Assembly: GCA_905147135.1 (NCBI GenBank)
Contig: LR990060.1
Location: 4,108,001 to 4,172,000, forward strand
Origin: Blastobasis lacticolella
Lineage: Eukaryota; Arthropoda; Insecta; Lepidoptera; Blastobasidae
Direction of reading: 5' to 3'
Length of the DNA stretch: 64,000 nt
Made by a program: the position numbers and the translations under genes. Below, piece by piece: positions 34,878 through 44,964 of the stretch (position 1 is its first letter; every line of letters starts with the position of its first letter). Under the pieces are notes generated by a model, which worked only from the letters and a program-made list of their open reading frames with translations, made no database searches and was not told the origin of the DNA.

Positions 34878-35082
34878 TCACGCTTTTATTGGTCGAAATC
34901 TAGATACGGCCAGGAACAAGTCGGCGGCAAACTCCTTGGGTCTCTCTAGTGCGATGAAGTGACCTCCTTCCATATCTGTGCTGCCTGCCAGAGCAGGGTA
35001 CTTCCACCTCAATATGAAGTCAGGTTGATCTGCCAACTCGTTTTTGCCTCTAAGAGCCCATGTGGGCACAGATGTCGGTATC
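34878..35082 (-). CDS. Jheh: JHEH-like exon 7: catalytic acid, histidine, stop
   Basis: Acceptor TTTCCAG (ending 35083), entered in phase 2, ending at TGA (34880-34878). It encodes VPTWALRGKNELADQP with acid Glu435, then MEGGHFIALERPKEFAADL with catalytic His461, and ends ...RFRPIKA. All active-site residues supplied by this exon are intact. Confidence 0.93.
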
Positions 35083-38000
35083 CTGGAAATAAATTGGACT
35101 ATTTGTATAAAGTTACGTTTTTGAACGTACCTAAAATTTCTATTCATTATTTGTTATCTACCATTGAAATTAATTACAAGATAGATAATGTAAAAGATAG
35201 AGAAAATATTAGTTTATTATGTAATCTTCATTAGTACAGCTTACTTGTTGTTTAGTGTATAAACAATTTGGATAAGTTTGTGACAAACTAATATTAATCA
35301 TAATATGCAATGCTAATGTGACCTTTTTAGACCCCCAGTTTGGAAAGGCTTTTTATGTACCTCTTTTTTGACCTCACCATCTATATATCCATTAAATACA
35401 TAATTTAGCCACGTCTTTGTCCGTAGGGGTTCTTCTTTCTACGTTGCCGACAGTTCTCTCTCGCTTTTCATAAATAAAATACGATTTAGGTACGCTTTAT
35501 CTGACCTTTCTTAAATATTCAAAATCAACGACATTTCTTAAATATCATCGATTTGATCGAGATACGTATGTCTCGGTCTTCCCCTTCTGACTTCCGACCA
35601 TATACATTATTTTCATTAATCTCCTTTCCTCCATCCTCTCTGAATGCCGAAGCCAGCAAAGCATTCCTTTCTCTAAAAATAAACGACCAAAAAAAAGTAG
35701 AGAAACATACCTCTCCATGACCTGCTCCAGCTCGCTTTCAAAGCATTCCTTATACAGCCTGATTGCCGTAGTTATACTGCCGGTGAACCAATATATAACA
35801 ACGTTATCCAACAGCTTGTCCATAGTGTAATACTTTGAAATACCTCCATCATCCAAGTTCTTATTCTGTGGGTCGGTGAATATCATATACCTATCGATTA
35901 GGTAGGCTGCCAATCCAACTGGTGAATCGTAGAGTGCCATACCTGATAAAGAAACAGGAATAGTAAGATTATATTTTGGATGTGAATGGGTGAATGAATG
36001 AATGAATTGGCCTACGACGTGAGCATAGTGTAGAAGCGACTACACCTACTGAGATTAAAAGAAAGGCAGAAGCAGAAACCGGGATCGACTGCTGGGATGA
36101 CCATGTATGTATCCTATTGTGGAATAAGCCCATCTTTGCTTTGTAAAATTATTTTTGTAACTCCTGTATTTATTAAGTAATAAAGAGTTTACATACATAC
36201 ATGATTTGAAAACTAATTGAAATTTCGCATTTGTTCGACCCTAACGAGAATGTTTAAAAAAAAGTTGTGTAGATCATAGCCAGTACAATGATGCGGCATT
36301 CAAAGAAAGCTTCTTGATGATATCGTTAAGCAATATTGAAATTTATAAATTTAGGACTTCTTTGCTATAAAAGAATGTATAATTTATGATTATTTCTTTA
36401 AATAATCTTACCTATGGTGTCAGGTTTCGTGCCTTGCAGATGCATATAGCCAAATTCTTCCAAATAAAATTCGACCTTCTCTTTGAAAGAATCGTTTTGC
36501 CCTTTCAATTTCTCTATGAACGATTTGCCAACTCTAATGGCTGTGTCAGTTAGAGACGCCAAGGCCGAGAAACTCAGTGGGAAATTCGTGTGGAAACCCA
36601 ATACTTCATTTGAGAATAATGTGGCCATATGTCCACCGATGTTGTGGCCAATGTCACCGCCTTGCACGTAGTATTGGTTGAAACCCAACCGTTGCATCAG
36701 ATTCCGCAGTATTACGGCCATAGGAATCATGCCCAGGCCAGGTCTCGTTGATGCCTGAAACAATTTAGAATATATCTTCTTCTAGGCTTTAAGTAAACTT
36801 ATCTAAAATTAGGAACCTATCTCATCAACCAATTGATTAGATTGAAGTAAATATCTTCTCCGAGTTCCTATCCAACCAACTAGTTGGTCAGGATCAAATG
36901 ATAGGCTAAATATAGGTACACATACATAATTAACATCTCGCCTTTTTTCCGTAGAGATCACATCTCTCTCGCTTCTTCCACATTCAATAATTATCCTTTT
37001 TATTAATGACCGTCGCTTAAGGGTACTCTAGACTTGACCGTTCTTTAAGATATCATCGCTTTGTTCGTGGTACGTCGTCTCAATCTTCCCTTCCGACCAT
37101 TCCGTCCAATTCTGCCATCCGCTCTAATGTACCAGCTAAGCATTCCTTTCTCTATCCAAGTCATACATTACTTTATCTTTCATTGAATATTCTATATTAT
37201 TATTACTATTATGGAGGAGTATTCCTTCTCTACTTCATAACACTGTTATTTCTGCTGCATTTGTAACTATAATGTGCTATTTAGGCAATATAAATATGAC
37301 ACTATTCATGCTATTTAATTATACTTATACTTCTATTTCATCCTAGATTTAGTAGAATATTGATAACAGGCTTTTTCCATTTAATCAGACAGTGACAGCA
37401 ATTTTTAAACCCTTATAAAATGTACAGGTATGTTTTATAAAATATTACATAGAGCTTTTTAAAATCATTAACTAGCCAACTCGTGATGACTCTTACACTA
37501 ACTGACTTCTGGGAGAAATACTGGCGTTCATAGTATTTGAACAGAACAGATTGACAGAGAACTTAGAATAACCAATCACAGTTGACACACATACCTGCGA
37601 ATACCCATATCCTGGAAGACTTGGTATGATGAGCTCAAATACAAAGTCATAGCCAGGCTGCTGCGTCGTCAAATCCGGAATGGCTTCGTAGAAATCTCTG
37701 AACGTACTTGGCCAGCCGTGTATAAGAAGTAATGGGAAAACCTGCAAAAATAATACATATTGTTATTCTTTTTTAACTTTTTGTACACAGTAACAAGCTA
37801 CTGGTATGCCTCATGCCTGTAAGCATGCTGGCTCCTTATCCTTGAAACTAAACAACACCAAGGTAGTTGCTTGGCGGCAGAAATATTTAATCCACTGCAA
37901 TTGATTATTGTTATCTATTAAAACCGCATAGCAACATTTGCATTGTTATTTTCGTCATCATATAAAATAATATCATCGATATTAAATAATAAGGCAACTT

Positions 38001-41000
38001 ATATAATTGCAGATATTATAGTGTCATGACGACCTGAGTAGTTCAATGGTCAACATGCCGGTCTGCCACGCAAGAGGCCCCGGGTTCGATTCCCGGCCGG
38101 GCAGAAATTGAAATGATGAATTTTAATTTCTGTTACGGATCTGGGTGTTCTATGTATAATAAGTATGTATTTAAAAAGTATTTAAGTAGTATATCAGTTA
38201 TCTAGCACCCATAGCACAAGCTTTGCTTAGTTTGGGGCTAGATGGCGCTGTGTGAATTTGTCCACGAACGAATATACCTCTATCGCACGCGTGTGAGTAA
38301 GCACCTACGAAGCCGAAACTATAATAGCTGAAATCTATTTTTTTATTGCCCAGGTGGGCAAACGGACGGATGGTCCATCTGACATCTGCAACCTAATAAA
38401 TGCGGTGGCGGCCTTTGAAATATCTGTAGACATGCCTTTTGAAGGACCCCATGTTATAGTGGAAAGAAAAGACTTCCGGAAGGAGCACATTGCACATATT
38501 GCATGCGATAAGAAGGCTCGCAATGCCCGTACGTTAGTTCGATGCCAGGCATGTAGAAAGTGTAATTTTTTACCGCCTTGTACTGTATGTATGTAAACTT
38601 TTTATTGCAATTAAAAAGAAATACAGTAGGTAGAAAAATATCATTTTACAAAGCAAAGGCGGGCTCATCCCACAATAGGATTTCTTCCAGCCAACCTTAG
38701 ACCCTCTGAAAGGAGATCTAAAGAGCGGTGGAGGCAATATTGAGCACTTATAACTAAATTACTTTTATTTTACAGGTATTAATTAACTTAAACAACTTAA
38801 TTAATTAATTAATAAAATAAATTAACTGCACAGGCTTGAAGCATGTTAGTTTACCTATATTTTACCAATCAATGACTTTGTTACCTGTTTATTTAAGAGA
38901 AAAGTGCGTCTTACTCACTTACCTTAACGTTTTTGTCGTTGTGATCAATTTTAGGCTTCACATGCACGAAATGAATGTCTAGCCCTTGGATGTTTGTCTT
39001 AAAATGCTCGTACTGGTTCAGAAACTTCTCTAGATGCCTCAAGTTGTATTTGAACTGCCAATGCGCAAATATTTGGGCAACTGACTCGGAGTTTATACCG
39101 TACGACCATGAGTCAGTTAAGCTTTTCTTCTTGTTTGTCACAGCGCGGTATACCTCGAACTTTTTTCTGAGTTGGTCTTCTGCCTGTGGATGTACATAGA
39201 AAGTTAATTCCATACAATGATAGTTTAATTATATCAATAAGTATTTGATTTAAGTAAGGGTGTTCTTTGCTATCAACATGAATATCCTAGTGGATAACCC
39301 TGAATTCGGCCAGGGTCCACTTTCCGACTCTTTACTTCGCCGTGGATTCAGCATCCCTGCGTCGTAAGCCGTTGACTTTTGCATCCAAAAAAGCGATCTA
39401 TCGCTTCTTGGGCCGGCCTCGGGATCTCTTTCCTGATACTGTTAAGCTTAGGCACTTATTTCAAACGTATCTTACGTATTATTTATTATAATCTCCCTGA
39501 TGAGTATTCGTCCGTATAAAATTCGGTTTAAACGTTCCGTATCAGTCTCCGCGGGAAACCACATTGAGTTTCGGGATGAATTATAGCATATGTGCTTTTC
39601 TGGGCTATAATAATATTACTTCTAAATTTCATTAAAATCGTCCACTAGTTTTTGCGTGAAGGATTAACAAACATCCTACCAACTTTCGCATTTATAATAA
39701 TAAGATTAGTAGAATAAGATTCTGGGGAACCGGAATTACTTTTATCTTTACTTATATGAGTAGTTCGGACACTAATGTTTTCCATGATAATGTGTATGCG
39801 GACTTTAAAGCGGATCTGGATCGCATTGATGCTTCCAAGATTGAAGCAGGCAAGCTTGTTAGCCACCTTAGTGGTATAAAAAATAATATGCTGAAGGAGA
39901 ATGTTGCAGAAACAGAGCACAGAATATTGCCTTGATACTGATACAATTGGGAGTACTGGAAAATTCTAAGCTCTCTACCATCCGCCTCCAGAGAATCCTT
40001 CAATAATTGAGGGATCATGACAGGGAAGTGCAGAACGGTAAGAGACTGTGTATTGCTCTCGCTTGATAATGCACGACATGTCGTGCTGAGTTCATCATCA
40101 TCATCACCATCATCCTGGCGTTAAATTCCTGTTTCACACTCGCCCCCGCAAGCAAGGGCCCGGGGTCCGCCTTCCTACTTTTCTTAGTCTACATCGCTTG
40201 GTCTTTGGCATCCTTGCCCGTTAATTTATTGGCAGTATGTCATTATTAACGACTTCAAGCCAACATGTAATGGGCAGGTCTCTGTGAATGTGATCCATGG
40301 CGATGGTCACGACTACGTTCTCTATAAAAGAGGACAATATGAGATAATAGAGAATAATCACTCTTGCTCAATAGAGGAATATGAGGCAAGGCTGAGAATT
40401 ATCATTATCATCTTCCGGCTTCTGCCAGGGCTCACTTTCCTACTTTTTCTTCTCCACATTTTTTGTCTCTCGCGTCCGACTCGGCGATGTCAACCCATCG
40501 CTTCTTGGGTCTCACGCGAGACTCCTTTCCTTTAATTTTTTTTACTTCACGTAAGTAAACCATTACTTACAAAAAATAAGACAACATCAGAAGTAAACAC
40601 TCACAGATTCGGTAAACATAATTCTATACGGTCTTATGGAGGTATCCACTTCCCCACTGACATTTGGACCCCACCACTTGTTCAAATCAATCTGGGGTAG
40701 ATCCGGTACTGCCGATAGCTCCAAATACGTCGTGTATATTTTGTAGCATACCCAAGCTGATGTTACACTTGTTATCAATGCTATTATCAGTAATGTCTGT
40801 AAAGAAAAATATTATGACGAGTAATTTATTTTTAAACTCCGGCGCATTCACTAACCGTCAGACAATAATTGATAACCCCTAACGGTTATCTGACGAAGTA
40901 ATATAAAAATAAAAAATTATCTTAATTTTCACTTAAATCACAATTTTCAAGAGCCTTTGCGTTACAATAATACAAGTATCATTTATCACAGACGCCTAAG

Positions 41001-41426
41001 ATGTTATAGTATTTATATACGTCTGTACTTGTTAAACTACTTTACCGAAGTAAATGATACAACGAGATCCAACTCGATTAGACAGGATTTCAATCAAAGA
41101 AAATCGTAAATCACATCGAAATCATCGGTGACTGCTTACTATCTTAGTGGTATAAAAATGAAACTATCCCTCCGATACATGTAAAAGTTAAACACCTTTC
41201 TGGTTGGTCGGGGGTAATAGCTAGAGTTAGTTAAAAACCACAAGTCATTTTGTGACGAGACTTAAAACAATATAAACAAAATGGCATGCAGCAAAAAGCA
41301 AAAAATAAAAATGAACGAAGAAGCATTCTCCTCTCAACTTACATTACCGCCATTGCTTTTCGCTTTCTTTTTAGTCTTTTTAACTTCAGCATTTTTACTT
41401 TTAGGTTTGTTTTCCTTTTTAGCCAT
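34878..41426 (-). CDS. Jheh: Juvenile hormone epoxide hydrolase-like microsomal epoxide hydrolase, 7 coding exons
   Basis: Seen: seven exons join with GT/AG sites and matching phases (0,0,0,0,1,2): 41426-41343, 40796-40605, 39183-38923, 37741-37595, 36754-36412, 35942-35711, 35082-34878. They predict 487 residues. Residues 1-28 are lysine-rich, about 29-48 form one membrane anchor, then comes WWGP (69-72), oxyanion motif HGWP (187-190), nucleophile Asp262 in GGDIG, lid tyrosines Tyr331 (GYMHLQ) and Tyr406 (RLY), acid Glu435 (NEL) and His461 (EGGHF). Known for the family: these ER-membrane enzymes hydrate the epoxide of juvenile hormone to the diol, a major hormone-inactivation route, and insect members are about 460 residues. 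The extra length here is the N-terminus. Odd: GGDWG is GGDIG. Alternative: a paralogue acting on other epoxides, since Lepidoptera carry several JHEH-like genes. No frameshift or stop was found, so it is probably functional. Confidence 0.9.
35711..35942 (-). CDS. Jheh: JHEH-like exon 6: lid and second tyrosine
   Basis: Acceptor TTTATCAG (ending 35943) and donor GAGAG|GTATGT (35710); 232 bp, entering in phase 1 and leaving in phase 2. It encodes DSPVGLAAYLIDRY, DDGGISKYYTMDKLLDNVVI and the AIRLYKECF segment with Tyr406, the second lid tyrosine. The preceding SP-GL-AY motif is diagnostic for microsomal epoxide hydrolases. Confidence 0.92.
36100..36205 (+). repeat. LINE tail in JHEH-like intron 5
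   Basis: CCTATTGTGGAATAAGCCCA, TGTAACTCCTGTATTTATTA, AGTAATAAAGAGTTTACATA, CATACAT. A reverse relative lies at 38600-38700 (GGGCTCATCCCACAATAGGA). Confidence 0.5.
36412..36754 (-). CDS. Jheh: JHEH-like exon 5: nucleophile elbow (GGDIG) and lid
   Basis: Acceptor TTTCAG (ending 36755) and donor ATAG|GTAAGA (36411); 343 bp, leaving in phase 1. It encodes LMQRLGFNQYYVQGGDIGHN with the nucleophile Asp262, followed by MATLF and LGFHTN. The lid part carries EEFGYMHLQGTKPDT with Tyr331, one of two tyrosines expected to activate the epoxide. The residue after Asp262 is Ile where family members normally have Trp. Confidence 0.93.
37595..37741 (-). CDS. Jheh: JHEH-like exon 4: oxyanion-hole HGWP
   Basis: Acceptor TTTTTGCAG (ending 37742) and donor CAG|GTATGT (37594); 49 codons in phase 0. 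It encodes PLLLIHGWPSTFRDFYEAIP and IIPSLPGYGYS. HGWP supplies the oxyanion hole and PSLPGYGYS is the following conserved strand and turn of the alpha/beta-hydrolase fold. Confidence 0.93.
38027..38270 (+). repeat. SINE-A copy (tRNA-like head) inside JHEH-like intron 3
   Basis: It starts GACGACCTGAGTAGTTCAAT and carries a B-box-like GGTTCGATTCC with CCGGCCGGGCAG. The shared body follows (TGATGAATTTTAATTTCTGT), then the 3' part AGATGGCGCTGTGTGAATTTG. It is full length and close to the copy at 5423. It lies antisense to the gene and should be removed by splicing. Confidence 0.75.
38923..39183 (-). CDS. Jheh: JHEH-like exon 3: EH N-terminal domain
   Basis: Acceptor CCACAG (ending 39184) and donor AAG|GTAAGT (38922); 87 codons in phase 0. 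It contains the conserved run in which the EH N-terminal domain wraps the core: WSYGINSE, HWQFKYN, LNQYEHFKTNIQGLDIHFVH. The FKTNIQGL-IHF motif is nearly identical across insect JHEHs. Confidence 0.92.
39295..39425 (-). pseudogene. RTE-F C-terminus fragment in JHEH-like intron 2
   Basis: Minus frame with two stops: PKKR*IAFLDAKVNGLRRR, DAESTAK*RVGKWTLA. The NGLRR-DAE core identifies it. Confidence 0.6.
39490..39710 (+). repeat. LINE 3' UTR-like sequence in JHEH-like intron 2
   Basis: CGGGAAACCACATTGAG, TCATTAAAATCGTCCACTAG and CTTTCGCATTTATAATAATA, AGATTAGTAG. Sequence of the form 'TTTCAT-AAAATCG...TTCGCATTTATAATATTAGTA' recurs in insect LINE 3' ends. Confidence 0.45.
40088..40174 (-). repeat. 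RTE-F / SINE-B shared 3' end
   Basis: The plus strand reads CATCATCATCACCATCATCC, TGGCGTTAAATTCCTG, GGGCCCGGGGTCCGCC. It matches the SINE-B 3' end but is joined to RTE coding remains, not to a SINE body. Confidence 0.6.
40175..40270 (-). pseudogene. RTE-F C-terminus fragment in JHEH-like intron 2
   Basis: Degenerate minus-strand remains of the RTE-F ending. They run directly into the 3' end at 40088-40174, the same sequence as the SINE-B 3' end. Confidence 0.5.
40430..40535 (-). pseudogene. RTE-F C-terminus fragment in JHEH-like intron 2
   Basis: Minus frame PKKRWVDIAESDARD followed by decayed sequence, close to the 46841 copy (KKRWIDIAELDAR). Confidence 0.6.
40605..40796 (-). CDS. Jheh: JHEH-like exon 2: membrane anchor and EH N-terminal domain start
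   Basis: The acceptor TTTCTTTACAG ends at 40797 and the donor GTGAGT starts at 40604; 64 codons, phase 0 at both ends. It encodes a hydrophobic segment (TLLIIALITSVTSAWVCY), then a linker, the family signature DLNKWWGP and the DTSIRPYRIMFTES stretch typical of the epoxide hydrolase N-terminal domain. It is about 40 residues from the exon start to WW, close to the whole N-terminus of shorter family members. Confidence 0.9.
41343..41426 (-). CDS. Jheh: JHEH-like exon 1: start codon and lysine-rich N-terminus
   Basis: The ATG at 41426-41424 sits in a good insect context (A at -3, G at +4). It opens 28 codons ending in a textbook donor, AAT followed by GTAAGT (41342-41337), in phase 0, exactly what exon 2 needs. 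About 12 of the 28 residues are Lys and none is hydrophobic in bulk, so this part should lie on the cytosolic face ahead of the anchor. Exon 2 has no Met, and a stop codon lies in frame just upstream of its acceptor, so the start must be in an earlier exon. Joining this exon to exon 2 is an inference from phase and position, not shown by a transcript. Confidence 0.7.
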
Positions 41427-41486
41427 ATTTACAAAACAAATACACAACTCTCTTTTACTACACCCATAAAAACACTAAGGACATAT

Positions 41487-41491
41487 ACTGA
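41487..41491 (-). promoter_or_regulatory. Possible arthropod initiator (TCAGT) of the JHEH-like gene
   Basis: TCAGT on the minus strand lies 61 bases upstream of the proposed ATG, a fitting distance for a short 5' UTR. No clear TATA box was seen. This is only a five-base match. Confidence 0.2.
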
Positions 41492-41637
41492 AATTTATCT
41501 AATCTTTACGTTTTATCTTTTTTGCTGAACGATTACTGTCACCGTGGCAGTTTATCTAATCCGTTTAAAGTAAATGTGTATGTGGGATTAAATAATTGGA
41601 CTGCATTTAATAAAAATACACGTAATCGATAAAGTGT

Positions 41638-42270
41638 ATGGACTGTAATAATAATTGTGTGGACTATCGACATTTATGGAATTCCAAGATGTACGTAGCA
41701 GAGTGTAAAGGCAAAGTTGAGGGAAAGAGGGGAAGAGGGAGGTCAAGATTTATATCACATTTTAAGGGTATGTCCCGGGTTTCCTACCGCGTGCCTTTGT
41801 TGACGAGTAGCCCCATATTTCGACACAGTTGCATGCATCATGGCCACGGGACGACTGGAACAGGACGGGCGAAATGTGAGATAATAACCCCGACAGTTTA
41901 AAACATGTTATAATATTTATTTGTTTATCCAAAAACTTTATTGCACAAATTACAGATATTTTCGGACTTCATGCCATTGAGGCTTTGTGTAACAGTCAAC
42001 CAGCAGACCATGCTGCAGAGAGTGATTGAGTAGGTGCTACTTCACAGTAAATACTTAGCTCCAATACGGTTGCCAACGTGTTCGCATAACCCTGTACAAT
42101 TTGTCTGAAATAAAGATTTGTATTTGTATTTGTAGCTCAGATAGATTTGAATATTGGAAGGATGTGAAGGAAAAAGTGAGCGCCGGAGATTATAAGGAGA
42201 TGAAGAGGTTGGCAGACAGGAGAGAGGAGTGGCGATTACTAAACCGACTAGAGTTATACTCTTAAATATA
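41638..42270 (+). pseudogene. RTE-type LINE C-terminus split by a nested insertion
   Basis: 41638-41751 encodes ...KMYVAECKGKVEGKRGRGRS and 42149-42264 continues in the same frame with YWKDVKEKVSAGDYKEMKRL, ADRREEWRLLNRL and a stop, then a GATGATGATGA tail. EGKRGRGR and REEWR-L are the usual ending of RTE-type proteins. The two halves are parted by 41752-42148, with AGATTT on both sides (41746-41751, 42143-42148). Confidence 0.75.
41752..42142. mobile_element. Nested insertion inside the RTE fragment
   Basis: It holds a half copy of the palindromic element seen at 22526 (41757-41870: TTTTAAGGGTATG..., CCTTTGTTGACGAGTAGCCC). A minus-oriented LINE tail follows (41925-42070: TTTATTGCACAAATTACAGA, CAGCAGACCATGCTGCAGAG), then a plus-oriented tail ending in TTTGTA repeats (42100-42135). 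More than one insertion event is likely. Confidence 0.6.
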
Positions 42271-42389
42271 TGATGATGATGACGTAGCAGGCTGATCTAG
42301 ATTTTGCTATTTAACGCACACTCACGCTCTACAATTGAATCTGTTCTATGTAATTCAAATGGATAAACTTATCTTCTACCTTTAAATAA

Positions 42390-42728
42390 TCATTTTGGCG
42401 TTAATGTCCCGGTTGTTCTCTCGCGCACAAGGGTCCGGGCTCTGTCTTGATCATGATCCAGGATATGGCAGACCAGATAATTACACTCGGCCACCGACGC
42501 TCCTTCTATAATAACTGTAATTACCGTAACACAATGACAGTAGCTTGTAGTGACTTTAATATAAAATTAACGATTTTAAATAAAATTAGTAGTTTATTTA
42601 CATTTTAAATTACAATTATTAATGTATTATTATTATTATTAATTAAATTACATGGCCGCAGCGGGATTCGAACTCGGTTCCTCTCGCTAACGAGTCGGAT
42701 ACTCAACCGCCCGGCCACCGACGCTCCT
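42390..42728 (-). repeat. Two SINE-B remnants in reverse
   Basis: 42390-42505 holds the 3' part (TTGGCGTTAATGTCCCGG) joined by an internal deletion to the head (CTCGGCCACCGACGCTCC). A second head lies at 42650-42728 (GCGGGATTCGAACTCGG, GGCCACCGACGCTCC). The bases between them are AT-rich and unassigned. Confidence 0.55.
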
Positions 42729-43170
42729 TACACCGATTTAAGCTTTATAAAGACGACTCTCTAAAAGCCTAAATCGGCGGATTTAAAATATTTCAGTATA
42801 CGGTACTTTATTTATTTATTTATTTATTTCCATACAGTTTTACAGCATTAAAATTTAGTTATAATTGTAGAATTCAAAGTTGCAATGCCAATAACAAAAC
42901 TGCGGTTTAAAATTTTGAATATCAAATTCAAAATATCAGTACTTTTAATTTAATTGCTTATTCGTGCGTTTTGTACGAATAACCGAGTTGCAACCGGCCT
43001 AAGAGGGATCGGATTTAACGACGAATATCTCAAATTTCTTCTGAAATAAATTCAGGTCTCATGACGAGGCCTTTCTTCTCTGCAATAGTATGTGGCATGG
43101 GTACCCCAAACCTTTATAAGATAGATTTTTGCTCATAAAATCGATCCGATCCTTTTATTTCTGTATAAAC

Positions 43171-43420
43171 CTGACGACCTGAGTGTTTCAGTTGGTTGCC
43201 GGTCTGCCTCGCAGAGGTCCCGAGTTCGATTCCCGGCCGGACAGAAATTGAACTGATAAACTTTAATTTCTGTTTAGGGTCTGGGTGGTATATGTATACT
43301 AATAAGTACGTATTTAAAGATATATGAGTAGTTTATCAGTTCTCTGGCAATCATAATACAAGCTTTGCTTACGTTGAAGCTAGATGACGCTGTGTGAATT
43401 GTCTAAGCATTTATTTAAAT
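43171..43420 (+). repeat. SINE-A copy, diverged
   Basis: Same order of blocks as the 5423 copy (CTGACGACCTGAGTG, GAGTTCGATTCCCGGCCGG, AATTTCTGTT, CAAGCTTTGCTTAC, GCTGTGTGAATT) with many substitutions and a TTTATTT tail. Confidence 0.7.
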
Positions 43421-43851
43421 CTTTATTTAATTTTTATAGGTACCTGAAACCTATAAACGACCGATTCCTGCTCATTATGTCGATCTAAACCCTTTTTTTT
43501 CAGTATAAATCTCAAAAAATCTACCAAAATTAATCTTAAAACAAGTCTTACAACATGCGTCTTGGAGTACACGTTGCGTTATTGCGATGATACACTGTAA
43601 GGAACCTATTGCAGACTCAAAGTTATCAGGCTAGTGTATCTAAGGGGTGACATAGGCTAGGCTAGGGCTGAATGTAGGACACTCATTTCGCCCGGAGTGA
43701 GGTGTGGCCTCAAAACTTCCTTTGTTGAATATACTTCGCTATGGAGATGACTGATGGGATTTTTTCATCACATCTTGTTGTTTACTTAAATAACTGCGTC
43801 TGAAGCTACACGGTAATTTTGTGAGTTGTAAACGGCGAGTTGCATCGCAGG

Positions 43852-44135
43852 TTTTTTTTTTTGTTTATTGACGAGCAGCATTGCTGCTGATGGATCTATA
43901 TCACGAAGTGTTGAAAGTCATTTTAAATCAAGTAAAGACAGTTTGTTTGACTTAAATCACTCGTCCAATGTGTTCTTGAAGGAATTCACTGACACGGCTG
44001 TCACAACATTTTGTGGTAACTTGTTCCAGCTTGATACCACTCTGTTAGAGAAGAAGTGATGTGCAGTATTGGTGTTGGATGGTGCGCGCTCCAATCGCAT
44101 TTCGTGAACTCTGTGCTGTCTATCACCTTGCCTAA
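43852..44135 (-). pseudogene. LINE reverse transcriptase C-terminus with poly(A)
   Basis: The minus frame reads RQHRVHEMRLERAPS, HHFFSNRVVSSWNKLPQNVV, VNSFKNTLDE and then a stop. FFSNRVV--WN-LP--VV-A--VNSFKN-LD is a strongly conserved LINE protein ending. The minus strand then runs to CGTCAATAAACAAAAAAAAA, a poly(A) tail. Only the last part of the element is present. Confidence 0.8.
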
Positions 44136-44699
44136 TTTTTTATCCAAATCCGTTTAGCACTTTGGGCGTTGAAAAGTAGCAGACGGACAGACAGATAGCA
44201 TAACTTTTGCGTTTGTAACTACAGAAATGGAACACGTAACTACGCACTCATGGACCATTTTACACACTAGATACAATGTTTTGAAAAGTCATTTCGTTGG
44301 GTACCGCGTACTACCTGGGTTTTGGCTGAATATCAGTGTGAAGCCCTTCTAGGTGACACTGTGCTAAGCCAGGACCCTTTTGTGCTACAGCAGCACACAT
44401 ATACAGCTTATATATTAAGTGGTGTTTTTGGTATAATGAAGCTGTATATATTTAAAACTCTTGTTTAGGTATAAGTTGATGTGTGTGCAATGCGAGTACT
44501 AAATAAATGCTTTTCTATTCTATTCTATTCTTCATTAAAATTAGGGGGCCCAAAATGTCGCCCCCAACTCACAAAATTATGTAAGTTGTACGCTGACATC
44601 ATCTACAAGTTACCAAACTCCATTGCTGGACTTGAGTCTTCTCCGTCTCAAGTGTATTTTAACCCACGACGAAAAAATGAAGGGTGTAAAATAAATAAA

Positions 44700-44941
44700 A
44701 TAAAATAAATATTCATGGACAAATTTACACAGCGCCATCTAGCCCCACTAAGCAAAGCTTGTACTATGGATGCTAGATAACTGATATACTACTTAAATCC
44801 TTTTTAAATACATACTTATTATACAAAGAATACCCAGACCCGTAACATAAATTAAAATTCCTCATTTCAATTTCTGCCCGGCCGGGAATCGAACCCAGGA
44901 CCTCTTGTGTGGCATGTTGACCATTGAACCACTCAGGTCGC
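44700..44941 (-). repeat. SINE-A copy, reverse orientation
   Basis: The reverse complement shows the full block order. On the plus strand it begins with the AAATAAAT tail and CACAGCGCCATCTAGCCCC, and ends with GGGAATCGAACCC and CCACTCAGGTCG. Confidence 0.72.
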
Positions 44942-44964
44942 TAATAAGTTTGACTTGTGTATGT

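Noticed and set aside
40842..40863. ATG just upstream of JHEH-like exon 2 (40850, minus) as the start codon
   Set aside because: Its frame meets a stop before exon 2 and an intron there would be too short; the 41426 ATG fits in phase and donor quality.
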